The notes beneath the pieces are model-generated. The model did no database searches, had not been told where the DNA came from, and saw only the letters and a list, made by a program, of their open reading frames with translations. The position numbers and the translations under genes were made by a program. This document shows positions 45,122-54,150 of a stretch of 64,000 nucleotides of DNA, piece by piece (position 1 is the first letter of the stretch; each line of letters opens with the position of its first letter). The stretch lies in NCBI GenBank assembly GCA_947396885.1, contig OX377202.1:28201407-28265406 (forward strand), given 5' to 3'. The DNA is from Heligmosomoides polygyrus polygyrus (Eukaryota > Nematoda > Chromadorea > Rhabditida > Heligmosomidae).

Positions 45122-45381
45122 TTATTTCATATGGGCTTCTCTTCTGCGAATGCAGGGGCAAAGACGAGAAGGGAAGGCCTCGACGGTGCGCCGGAAATAG
45201 TCTTCGTCGAATTCGTTCCATGCTTTAACCTCCAGTGACTCGATTTGTGCATTCAACCTGCAAATGTGTAACATACTCTTCAAGGACCTCCAAAGTGCTA
45301 ATTCTGGTGGAAGGCTCGCTGCAAGGGAGGCGCATCCGGCCAGAATCATGGTTTGTGCATTCATCACAAGCGCCTCTCGTT
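45122..45381 (-). pseudogene. Tc1-like transposase C-terminal piece (left arm)
   Basis: The reading ELALWRSLKSMLHICRLNAQ, then KAWNEFDEDYFRRTVEAFPS, then a stop, is the end of a Tc1-family DD34E transposase, where FALW and DYLRRTVEAFP-like blocks are usual. It is truncated at the gypsy insertion. No catalytic residue is left on this side. Confidence 0.75.
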
Positions 45382-45649
45382 AGTAAAGGATATTCTCGAA
45401 CCGGCCAATCGGGTGTGCCACGGACATGGCTAGGATCGACGGTTTATTCAAGAATGCAGTAGCAATATAGAAGAATAGCGACAGCAGGGGACGAAAACAC
45501 ACTGCGCCCATCTTGTTCCGCTATTTATCCACTTTGTTTCGCGCCCAAATCGAACGGCCACAGCCCGTCCCGGTCAGAATCCCGGCGCGCTGCCACCTAC
45601 GGCCATGCACCGGGGGGTCAACAGCCGGCGCGGTGGCCGATCTGGTACA
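45382..45649 (-). repeat. 3' LTR of the gypsy element
   Basis: On the minus strand it starts TGTACCAGATCGG and ends TACT. It lacks 14 bp present in the other LTR (between CGAACC and GCCAATCGGG). Confidence 0.9.
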
Positions 45650-45663
45650 TCTCCCCCCTTCCT
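45650..45663 (-). promoter_or_regulatory. Polypurine tract
   Basis: AGGAAGGGGGGAGA on the minus strand, directly before the 3' LTR. This is where plus-strand DNA synthesis starts in LTR elements. Confidence 0.85.
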
Positions 45664-45743
45664 ATAGTCGACGTCCCTGTCGATGAAAACAACGAACTAA
45701 ACAGAACAAAAACAACAACCTATTTTACTCACATCATAAAAGA

Positions 45744-47387
45744 TCAACAAAACTTGTGGCAATACTTTGAATACGGCGCAAAACGGCCACGGCTTCCTCT
45801 CCTATGCTGCATCCGATCGTTGCTCTCGCGACTTCTTGGACCACCTCGACCTCCTCCTTCCTCGTATCGCCACCCAAGGTTCCTCGCTCCGCGCTCCTCT
45901 TCCTGCATTCTGCGTCTCTTGTCCCTATATGCGGCTTTACGTCCTAGCGGCTCCTCTCGAAACTCGTACAACTTTTCTCGTACATAGGGTGAGATATAGG
46001 TCTGTACCGCCGCCAAGAACGATTTCACTGCCTTAGCTGGGTATACGGCACCAGGGTACGGCCGACTATTCTTCCCTAGGCAGGCGAAGGGCTCGCTGAT
46101 AGACGGCACTTCGCTATAAAGCGTTACTACGCTGCCCTGATTAGCCGCCGCTGATTCCCTGATGATGTTGAACATCTTCTTAGTGTCTCTGCGATGGGTC
46201 TGCCACGCTTGCTCTCCACGGGGCCCACTTAGCGCGTACAATTTCGCTCCCGATCGCGCTGCTCCTATCAGTGCCATGGACAGGCCTTGCCAGTCTTCGG
46301 CGGTATAGGCGTCGTCCGAAGTCGGCGTAACAAAAATCACTGTCTTTACGGCAGTCGCGTTCTTCAGGTGATTAACGATGTCCCTCAGGTTTCTATAAAT
46401 GGCCACAGTCGTTCTTTCCCAAACCGATATTACTCTTTCATAGCCGCGGAATCCGGACGGCAGGCAGATTAGAACTCTATGGACCGCTCGCTGCTCGGAT
46501 ATGTCATCCCATGAGTTCGTATGCGCGAATCTGATCCCTACGTTAGCGAGATCATTCAGCAAGGTGATATTCAAGTCGACATTTGCAGCCGCCATCGCAA
46601 TTGGGCTTCCATCATGAAACAGCAACGCTTTGCGAACATGTTCGCAGTGTTTCTTATAAAACGCATACGCTCTTTCGACTCCCGGGATGGTAACATATAC
46701 ATACGAGGGTGTCCTCATCAGGCACCGCCTCTTATCCCTGTCGGTTTCGTTCTCATATATCGACAACATCCTCGCCAGTTCGAAGATTGAATGCACAAGA
46801 AATTTTCTAACAATTGGATCTTCTTCTTCGGGCACGACGTCCGCGAACGTTTTGGAACGTATCGAACAGCTATAGCACTCCGTATCATCGTCTCCTCGGC
46901 CGTTATCAGGACACACGAAGAATAGGCTCATCGCCGTGTTGTCCGATATTCTGGGATCTGCCGTCGTTGCCCTGCAAAACTTCGTATTATTCTGGGCTTG
47001 TTCGTCGTTGCTCCAACTATTTTGCTTCCAGCTCCTCCGGACCCGTTTAGTTTTTGTTTTTACTGGGCTATCGTCTATTTCATGTGGGATTACTATAAGC
47101 GCGTCGTGCTGCACTTTGATAGGATCTCTATTTTCATTAATACTTGCTACCAGCGCGGAATTTTCACTAACTTCTAGTACTCGATACGGCCCACTCCAGC
47201 TGTCCGTCAGTTTTGGGTGCCTTGAAGCTTGTTTTTCTCGCGGCAAGGCCATGTATACTCGGTCATCTACCTTGGGTAGTTTCGCGGCATGAGCTCTGTT
47301 CCTTTTATCGTACTTCTCTTTCATCTTTGCACGATATGTTTCGCTTAACTCCTTTGTGCATTCTCTAATATGTTGTATTCCTGCCAA
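45744..47387 (-). CDS. gypsy integrase C-terminus fused to an unrecognised 3' domain (open, 547 codons)
   Basis: The frame enters from pol without a true start codon. Residues about 15-105 are an integrase C-terminal region: YRAKMKEKYDKRNRAHAAKL, KLTDSWSGPYRVLEV and DALIVIPHEID. After that come about 435 residues that I cannot assign. They include a Cys/acidic stretch, a part that looks like alternating strands and helices (HRVLICLPSGFRGYERVISV; KTVIFVTPTSDDAYTAEDW; GAKLYALSGP) and a basic, Arg/Gly-rich tail (GGGRGGPRSRESNDRMQHRR) ending KYCHKFC. There is no signal peptide or membrane segment, so it is not an obvious envelope. It is the only long undamaged frame in the element. A role in RNA binding or assembly is only a guess from the basic tail. 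Confidence 0.7.
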   Translation of the reverse strand: MAGIQHIRECTKELSETYRAKMKEKYDKRNRAHAAKLPKVDDRVYMALPREKQASRHPKLTDSWSGPYRVLEVSENSALVASINENRDPIKVQHDALIVIPHEIDDSPVKTKTKRVRRSWKQNSWSNDEQAQNNTKFCRATTADPRISDNTAMSLFFVCPDNGRGDDDTECYSCSIRSKTFADVVPEEEDPIVRKFLVHSIFELARMLSIYENETDRDKRRCLMRTPSYVYVTIPGVERAYAFYKKHCEHVRKALLFHDGSPIAMAAANVDLNITLLNDLANVGIRFAHTNSWDDISEQRAVHRVLICLPSGFRGYERVISVWERTTVAIYRNLRDIVNHLKNATAVKTVIFVTPTSDDAYTAEDWQGLSMALIGAARSGAKLYALSGPRGEQAWQTHRRDTKKMFNIIRESAAANQGSVVTLYSEVPSISEPFACLGKNSRPYPGAVYPAKAVKSFLAAVQTYISPYVREKLYEFREEPLGRKAAYRDKRRRMQEEERGARNLGWRYEEGGGRGGPRSRESNDRMQHRRGSRGRFAPYSKYCHKFC

Positions 47388-47403
47388 TAGCTCACTCTTA
47401 TAA

Positions 47404-47935
47404 TCATCGAAATCGATGTGGTTCCACGAAGGCCACCATAGGGAGTAAAGTGTCCCACTGCGCCGGAATTACTGTCTTCTTCTTGAGCATTCGACAAATG
47501 GTCCCTACCGCTCGCTCTGTTATCCCATTCTCTCTTGGGTTATAGACCTTTGTTAAGGACTGCTTGATGCCCGTAGCGTCACATATTTCCGATATTACGC
47601 CGTTAACAAACTCCGGTCCTTGGTCTGAGTGGAGACATTTCGGCCAGCGGCACCCATCATATCCACCGCTCAAATAGCGTTTTAGCTACCGTTCTTGCGG
47701 ACTTGTCTGGGATTGCGTATGCACCCACAAACTTTGAAAAGTGATCTATTACCACGAGCGCGTACCGATTACCTACAGTTCTAGTGCCGTAGATGAAGAA
47801 ATGAAATTTTCTAAGAGCGAAAATGACCGCCAGCGCCTCCAAATCTGTAACGTGGTAGTTCCTTTCGGCTTTTGACAGACCTTTCGAGGCAAAATAAATT
47901 GGATGGAGCTGCTTATCAGGGCCTTCTTGGCACAA
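47404..47935 (-). pseudogene. gypsy RNase H end joined to integrase core
   Basis: The first frame (47657-47935) starts in RNase H ([40 protein letters not shown]). It then jumps straight into the integrase core ([20 protein letters not shown], first catalytic aspartate). The RNase H end and the integrase zinc-binding domain are therefore missing. The next frame (47404-47673) has LHSDQGPEFVNG with the second aspartate and NPRENGITERAVGT with the glutamate. Another deletion lies near 47400, where AFVEPH jumps to DFDDYKSELLAG. Integrase would be defective. Confidence 0.85.
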
Positions 47936-47943
47936 GACTGCTC

Positions 47944-48934
47944 CTAGCCCTCTCCTGAGGCATCAGTGTAGATGACGAAAGGTCGCGATCCCTCGAGGGC
48001 AGCTGTGGCGTCCGGCTGCGCTAGTATGGGCGTCATTGTCATAGTTTCTTTCAGCTTTTCAAAAGCCGTTTGTTCGGTTACCGACCATTGCCACCTTACT
48101 TTAGGGCTCGTGAGTTCATATAGTGGTTTGGCAATCTTTGAAAAACCTAAAATGAACTTGCGATAGTAAGATGCCATACCAAGGAAAGTTCGAAGTTCAG
48201 CTATATTTTTAGGCGCAGGGTATGTCTGAATTTTTGCCACCTCATCTGGGTCAGTATGCACTCCCTTATCATCGATGACGTGACCCAAAAACGCCACTTT
48301 ACCACTGAAAACTGAAAAATTCACACTTCTGTGGTGTCAGTTTCAAATTTGCCCTTCTAAATGCTTCGAGCACCAGCCTCAATACTTCGTAATGTCGGCC
48401 GACTTCTCCGTGGCTACGAGTATGTCATCGATATAGACGAATACTTCATTATCTTTAACACCGAGCTCACTTAGCACCATATCCACTAACCGCTGGAAAC
48501 GGGCTGGGCTCGTCGCCAGGCCGAAAGGTAGCACCTCAAATTGAAACAATCCTTCACTGGTCGTAAAGGCACTCTTCTCTTTTGCCGTCTCTAATAGCTT
48601 TATCTGCCAGTACCCAGAAGCTAGGTCTAGGGTCGAAAAGATTTTCCTTCCTCCCAAACTCTGAATTACGGTGTCTATAGAGGGGAGCGGGTAGGAATCT
48701 TGTTTTGTGGCTTTGTTCACCGTCCTGTAATCAATGCACAGGCGCAAAGAGCCATCTTTTTTTTCTGACCAAAACAACCGGGGAAGCCCACTCCGAATTA
48801 CTCCGTGTGATAATTCCGCGCTCCAGCAGGCTTTGAATTATTGCTTTGAATTCTTTACGCGCTCTCATTGGGACCGGCCGCGTTTTCTGCCTTATTGGAG
48901 GACTGCCGCCCGTATCAATTTCATGCTCTACTAG
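47944..48934 (-). pseudogene. gypsy reverse transcriptase and RNase H start, broken
   Basis: The frame 48379-48777 shows LCIDYRTVNKATKQDSYPLP, FSTLDLASGYWQIKL (first aspartate), LPFGLATSPARFQ and VYIDDILVATE (active site intact). The frame 47944-48324 continues with VAFLGHVIDDKGVHTDP and IAELRTFLGMASYYRKF, then RNase [12 protein letters not shown]. Stops or shifts lie near 48330-48375 and 48780. The YIDD and TLDLASGYWQ forms place it with Ty3/gypsy rather than BEL/Pao. Confidence 0.9.
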
Positions 48935-50071
48935 TCGGTCTGTGTCAGCTCTGAGTCCCTCACAGCGAATGTATCCGCGTACTCCCTTATTAATGCCTCT
49001 AACGGTGGTGGCAGCTGCGACTTTCCTTTCAATATTGTGACCAACTCCTCTACCCTCTCTTTGTCATTCTCCTGTAGCTGCCTCTTGCCTTCTTCTAGCA
49101 TGTCTGCTCCGTTATCGAAAGCAAGTAGCGCCGTCCATTCTTCACGGGCCCATTCTCCAACTACTTCTCCTTTGTGCAACACTCTCGCTTCGTCACTCGC
49201 GTTCCATACGGTTACTGCCGCTGACCCATCGGCCGTTACTCTACATACTCCATGTTCGATAATATCACTACTTGACCACAAAACGTACTCGCCAGGCCCT
49301 GTGTCGGCGTTCAGGGTTGCTATCCTGGAACTGTGAGCAGGGATGAAAATTCGTTCTTTTATTACAGCTTCTACCATTTCAGGCTCTGTCTTCTTCATAC
49401 CCTCGTTATCCACCGGTCCCAGTCTGATCTCGAACAATTCCAGGGCATTAGTTCCCATGATTACTAGCTCATCTACACAATCGCCAACGTGAAATGGAAC
49501 GAGTTGTGTGCTACCGCACATCGTTACCGGTACACATATCGTGTTTAGGAAGGTCATAATTTCTCCTGACGCATTGCGAACAACCGCCTCTATCTGCGGA
49601 ATCTTTGTAATGTAGGTGTCCAAATCAATGTTTTTTTCTAGCTTGTTGAAGCACCCATATCGGCATAATAGACATCTCAGATCCCGTGTCCAGCAAGGCC
49701 TTCACTTCCATGTCCAACATTTGGACTAACCTGACTGATTTGGGTCCGAACAGTCTTCTCGATTTCTTCAGTTCCTCGCTTTTGGGTATTCTACATGACA
49801 AGTCGTCAACCCATGTTGAAAACGACCTTCCCTGCTTCACCTCACAGTTTCGCGGATGGCGTTCGGTATCGCTGACCTCCCTTTGACTAGTGTTTCGGCA
49901 TTCCTTTGCCATATGCCCCATTTTGCCGCAAGAGTAACATTGCACGGGTGCTCTACCTTCGGAGGGTCGTAGCCCCGGCGCTCCCGCTGGAGTTTCTCTA
50001 GTACGCGATCCATAGGCCATCCTGTTTGTTTCTTGCGCTACCGGGGAACGCCCGTTGTTATATCTGTACAC
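48931..50071 (-). pseudogene. gypsy nucleocapsid zinc knuckle, protease and RT leader
   Basis: The frame 49625-50071 has a CCHC knuckle, CYSCGKMGHMAKEC, that binds element RNA, then the protease active site ALLDTGSEMSI. A frame shift at about 49625 leads to 48931-49623, which completes the protease (VDELVIMGTNALE) and runs to the RT leader (REYADTFAVRDSELTQTD). The shift lies beside a T run (49630-49637 on the plus strand), a place where both natural slippage and sequencing error are common. Confidence 0.85.
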
Positions 50072-50072
50072 C

Positions 50073-51645
50073 TCACTGAGCTCTTCCCACTGGGCCTTTA
50101 TTTCCTATCCCACTGCATTCAGCTTGCAACTTCATTCCAGCTGTCGCAGCGCGACTTCTTTGTAGCCTTAATACCACCTTCTTAACGTTTTCATAGGCCT
50201 CATGACTGTCACTTGTTTCTATAGCTTCCGCTAGGGAATAGCTACCCGGCCACTTAACCAGTTGCCTAAATAATATTTCCGCCTTCTGCAGCGATACCAC
50301 TTCTATGGGCACATCTGGATACGCCCTACTAGCCAATCTCTCCAATACCACACAGAACTCCTCAACGGACTGTTCCGGTCTAATCGAGAGGTTTCGCAAC
50401 TGCGAGAGGGCTTTGATCCTTGCTGCGTTTCCTTCCTCCAACAATCTGTCTTTCATGGCTTGTATTACCTGCTCAAAAGAGCCACATTTTATGTCACTGG
50501 GGAGGGTTTCAAAAGTTACCAGGGCTTTCTTTCTCAGAAAGCTTTCAAAAGGTTGTATTAAGCCATGTCGTCCCACTGTGGCTTGTGATATCTTATTGTA
50601 AAGTCATTAACGAATCGCTTGAAACTTTGTTTTTCGTCCCCCGTATATGGCTCTAGCACAGGAAGAGCTGCCGTTCTCATATATTCCGCAATTGCAAGGT
50701 CGTTGGCCGTTTTACTTTGCAAGCTGCCCTCTTTGCTATCGTCCGCTAGTAAACCCGTACCTGTGTCCGCAGAAGACCACCGGTTTTCCGTTGTATTCCT
50801 TGAGCATCTTGTTCGCGATTGCGATGAGCACGCTTGGGTCCCATTGAACAAGGCTGGCTGCACCTGGAAATTGCAGCCCACATTTGTAAATCGAGTGTAA
50901 TCTCTCAGTACATTCGAGCACTTACCTTGCAAATAGTTTCCACTGGCAGCGTTAGTGCTAGTGAGCGGCTGACTCTTGTCTCGGCCCATCTCGCGCATCT
51001 GTTCGGTTAGCTCTCGAACCTGAATTTCCTGTTGGTCAATGTATTCTCTTAATCGAACAATATCATGTTCATTGCTATCCAGGCTTCTTTTCATTTCTCT
51101 CAGTTTCATTTCCAGTTCGGCCTTCTCACAGCTCGCCACCTCACACAACACTCGCAGGGCCTCCCTATCAGCCATGCTTTCGTCCAGATATCTCTCTAAT
51201 TGTTCTACCTGTGTCAAATTGGCTATTTTCAGAAATTCTACTACTTCCTCGCCAATGTCCTGATCCTTTTCCAACGTTTGCACACCCTTTGTCGATGTGT
51301 GATTTTCTTGTTGCACTGCGGCTTGCTCTAATGCATTTTTGATAGTCTCTTTGGCCACCTTCACTTGTCGGTCCAACACCTCTCTTATGCTATTTGTTGT
51401 TGGATCCTCAATGTCTGGCTTACCACTTTCTCGCACTCCGCTACAATCATAGTCATGCTTTTATTCATTTGTTTTAGTACCTCTTTGTTGCCCAGATGTT
51501 GCCTCGCACTTCGATTTTCCACCAATGGGCGCTTATCGGCCTCCTCGATCCCGGTCGCCATTGTATTCTCCGGCGTCCTTAGGAGCATCTCCTCATCTAG
51601 CTGTTGGTCACACATTTCTGAAACGTACACTTGAGCGCTACTCAT
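50073..51645 (-). pseudogene. gypsy Gag, coiled coil plus capsid-like region, broken
   Basis: Three minus-strand pieces are in different frames. The first (51385-51645) is acidic and helical. The second (50558-51436) has a long charged coiled-coil part (AELEMKLREMKRSLD, LREYIDQQEIQVRELTEQMR) and then a region ending in LEPYTGDEKQSFKRFVNDFT, the usual start of a retrotransposon Gag domain. The third (50073-50576) continues with FLRKKALVTFETLPSDIK and LRNLSIRPEQSVEEF, the core of that domain. It would form the particle shell and package RNA. Frame breaks near 51400 and 50570 interrupt it. Confidence 0.8.
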
Positions 51646-51900
51646 TGCAATGAGGAGCAGACTGCTGCAACTCTACGATAGTCCGACTGCTCAGATGCAA
51701 CAAATCTTAGCAGTGTACGAAGCGACTCGATTGAGTACGAACTTCCTGTCCCTGCTGACAGCAACTCCGTACGTAAGCACGAATTTCTTCTCTTATGCAG
51801 CGACCTTGTCAGGTTCGAGCTGCACTCTTGCCTATTCGCCACCTGCGACGATCCCAAGAGATTCTAGCCGCAGCACTTAACCGTTCTCTATGCTCGTTTC

Positions 51901-51918
51901 GGCTCGGAATGGCCCCCA
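51901..51918 (-). promoter_or_regulatory. Primer-binding site
   Basis: TGGGGGCCATTCCGAGCC on the minus strand directly follows the LTR end. TGG pairs with the CCA end of a tRNA. I cannot name the tRNA; the sequence fits a T-arm and acceptor only loosely. Confidence 0.7.
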
Positions 51919-52196
51919 AGTACCGGATATCCTCGAACCAATCATCAAAGCCAATCGGGTGTGCCACGGACACGGCTAGGATCGACGGTTTATTCAAGAA
52001 TACAGTAGCAATATAGAAGAATAGCGACAGCAGGGGACGAAAACACACTGCGCCCATCTTGTTCCGCTATTTATCCACTTTGTTTCGCGCCCAAATCGAA
52101 CGGCCACAGCCCGTCCCGGTCAGAATCCCGGCGCGCTGACCACCTACGGCCATGCACCGGGGGGTCAACAGCCGGCGCGGTGGCCGATCTGGCACA
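51919..52196 (-). repeat. 5' LTR of the gypsy element
   Basis: On the minus strand it starts TGTGCCAGATCGG and ends GGTACT. It matches the LTR at 45382 with about four single changes over its main 236 bp, plus a 14-bp gap near the inner edge. Confidence 0.9.
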
Positions 52197-52200
52197 CGTT

Positions 52201-52625
52201 TTCGTGGATAGAGAAGTGAAGATAAATCAGTAGAACTATCTGTATTGATGTCCTAAAGACGCAACTGGTTCATTGGCTAGAATCCCACCTCGAGAGTAGG
52301 CCGTATGTCTTCCAGCAGGATTAGACTCCTGCGCAGAGTCGAGGATTGTTCAGGATCGGTGCCGCACCAACTTGGAGGACCTTATTCCGGCAGAGAAATT
52401 ACCTCAGTATAGATCGGATTTGAATCTGCTGAATTACTTTATATAGAAAGTTTTGGAGAACAAGGCTTGTGCTACTTCCCACAAGAGTATGAAGTCAGTG
52501 AAGGATGATCTGGTCAAAGCATGGAACGAATTCGACGTGGACTACTTGCGGCGCACCGTCGATGCCTTTCCTCGGCGCCTTCGCCGCTGCATTCGCAGCA
52601 AAGAAGCCCGTATGAAATACAATTG
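52201..52625 (+). pseudogene. Tc1-like transposase C-terminal piece (right arm)
   Basis: The plus-strand reading has YVFQQD (second catalytic aspartate region), a stop soon after, SDLNLLNYF near 52425, then KSVKDDLVKAWNEFDVDYLR and RTVDAFPRRLRRCIRSKEAR to a stop at 52623-52625. It is the same family as the left arm but longer and with internal stops. It reads outward toward the right inverted repeat. Confidence 0.8.
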
Positions 52626-52852
52626 ACGCTATTCTGTTCGCTAGATTGTTGCTGACATTTTGTATATAAACTTGTTAAATTTTATGATGTGTTGTCTTTT
52701 CTAACGTTTACGTTTAGTGCGTCAATACTTTTTGCGCACCCTGTAAGCTTTCACCTATATTTTACAGTGTAATAAATGCTTGAAAAACTTCTGAAAGATA
52801 TTGTCTACCAACCGCACATCAAGGTTTAAAAAGAGGCAGCAGCACTGTATGG

Positions 52853-52916
52853 TACGGGAGTCGAACAGCTGACGCCGCTCATGAGGCAGTCTCATGTCGC
52901 TCACCACTACACTTCG
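52853..52916 (-). pseudogene. tRNA-like sequence (possible SINE head)
   Basis: On the minus strand, TGTAGTGGTGAGC resembles an A box and GTTCGACTCCC (52856-52866) is one base from the B-box consensus, 35 or so bases apart. A cloverleaf acceptor stem is not convincing. It differs from both the main SINE family and the sequence at 32911. Confidence 0.4.
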
Positions 52917-53164
52917 AAAATGTGCGACGTAGATTGTTGTGCAATGTGAATACATAACTAAAAGCTCGCAGCTCGTAATGCTCACGTCTTTATCCTTGCT
53001 GTAGTCGATGTCTTGGGGTGGCTTCGTCGTATAAGACGGGGGTGCCGATTTGCGCACTGGCCGTTCTGAATTTGAACGTCGACTAATCGCCCTCTTTTCG
53101 GCCGACGTAGGTTTTAGAGCTAAACAGCAATGCGGTTAAAGCGTACAGCGATAGACGAAGAGTG

Positions 53165-53848
53165 AATATAGCCCATTTTCACGTCGAAATGGGCACCTGT
53201 CAAATCAAATTAGACGGTCCTCTAAGCCAGCTTTAGGAATTTTGAAATCGAAGCGAACTCTTTCAAAACAAGGTGGCTTTCAGGCATGTTAGACTACAGA
53301 CTCAGTGAAATGGTTAAAATAACTTCTTGTTCATAGAAAATTGGGTATAACTTTCTTTGAATTTTTTTTAGATTGGCATGTGCAGTGCATCAAATTTGAG
53401 TATGCATACCCTCCTTACAGTTGTTTTTGTTGTATCGCCAACAGTGTCAAACTCCGTGCAAACAGAAATTCTGCTATCAATCGAATAAGGATCGCAACGC
53501 ATGGGAACAGAGCAAATCTTTTTAGGCACCAAAAATAGCCGCCTTTCTATTAAAAAAGCTTTAAATCATTATTTTTCCACAGAAAATGGAATTTTTCTAA
53601 AATTTCAAATAATGTGTTCACTTATTAGGAGGTGTTAGAACTTCTAAAAAGTTACTGAAACTTTCCCTGTACAAAAAATTACTTTAACCTTTCTGGAGAG
53701 TCTCTAGTTCAATGTAGAAGTAAACCATTTCAATTTAAAAGAGTTCGCTTTGATTTCAAGTCTTAGGCTAGCATAGAAGATGTCCAAATTGACGTGAAAA
53801 GTGCCCAATTTTAACTTTAAGAGTGTCTAATTCAACGTAAAAATGGTA
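53165..53848. repeat. Foldback repeat with arms of about 22-bp period (copy B)
   Basis: The right arm (about 53700-53848) has units CCAAATTGACGTGAAAAGTG, CAATTTTAACTTTAAGAGTG and TAATTCAACGTAAAAATGG. The left arm (about 53165-53275) has the same units on the opposite strand. Spacer blocks near both arms (CTTGTTCATAGAAAA; GTACAAAAAATTACTTTAACC) match those of copy A (TTTGTTCAAGAGCAA; AGACAAAAAATTATCCCTACC). Confidence 0.65.
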
Positions 53849-53864
53849 TGCCCTCTACCTTTAG

Positions 53865-54150
53865 GCGCGTGTAGCACAGACGGAGGATGTGCCGGCTGTC
53901 GCGCGCACCCGATACCGGGTTGCTGGTTCGGATTTCCCGCCCAGACCTTCCATCCCTCATGGATCGGTGAGTTTGTGTCAGGGTTGTCTGGGAAGGAAAA
54001 AGCATTGACTTGTTAATCGGCAGACCACCGCAAGTCATTGAATTGCCAAATACGCATTCAAATCCTCTCCGCAATATTCTGTAGAAGTAGAGCGCATGGC
54101 ACATCCTTAAAGGGATTGAGTAACGGCGTCGCTCGTCGTTGTCCTTTGTT
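53865..54150 (+). mobile_element. tRNA-derived SINE beside a foldback repeat
   Basis: The A box TAGCACAGACGG (53872-53883) and B box GGTTCGGATTTCC (53925-53937) are well kept. The body runs to GAGTAACGGCGTC and a decayed tail GTTGTCCTTTG. TCTACCTTTAGG and TCTACATTGG on either side may be a worn duplication. It begins just after the right arm of the foldback, as at 10012. Confidence 0.82.

Larger units (their letters stand above)
45382..52196 (-). mobile_element. Ty3/gypsy LTR retrotransposon, 6.8 kb
   Basis: Two LTRs of 268 and 278 bp, a primer-binding site next to the 5' LTR, a polypurine tract before the 3' LTR and a 4-bp duplication CGTT (45378-45381, 52197-52200) define a complete insertion on the minus strand. 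Domain order is gag, zinc knuckle, protease, RT, RNase H, integrase, then an extra 3' domain. LTRs are about 98 percent alike except for a 14-bp gap and a few changes at one edge, so the insertion is fairly young. Despite that, gag-pol has many frame breaks. Confidence 0.93.
44999..52743. mobile_element. Palindromic Tc1-like element split by a gypsy insertion
   Basis: Both outer ends are GGGTGCGCAAAAAGTAT-type inverted repeats (44999 onward and, inverted, up to 52743), flanked by TA (44997-44998, 52744-52745). The left arm (44999-45381) and right arm (52201-52743) are inverted copies of each other, about three quarters alike. Each carries the C-terminal part of a Tc1-like transposase reading outward. 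The gypsy element fills the centre with its own 4-bp duplication. So the host was probably a long-inverted-repeat derivative or two converging deletion copies. Confidence 0.75.

Noticed and set aside
45744..47060. Retroviral-type envelope gene in the gypsy 3' region
   Set aside because: No signal peptide, membrane-spanning segment or cleavage-type site is visible, and the tail is basic and Arg/Gly-rich.
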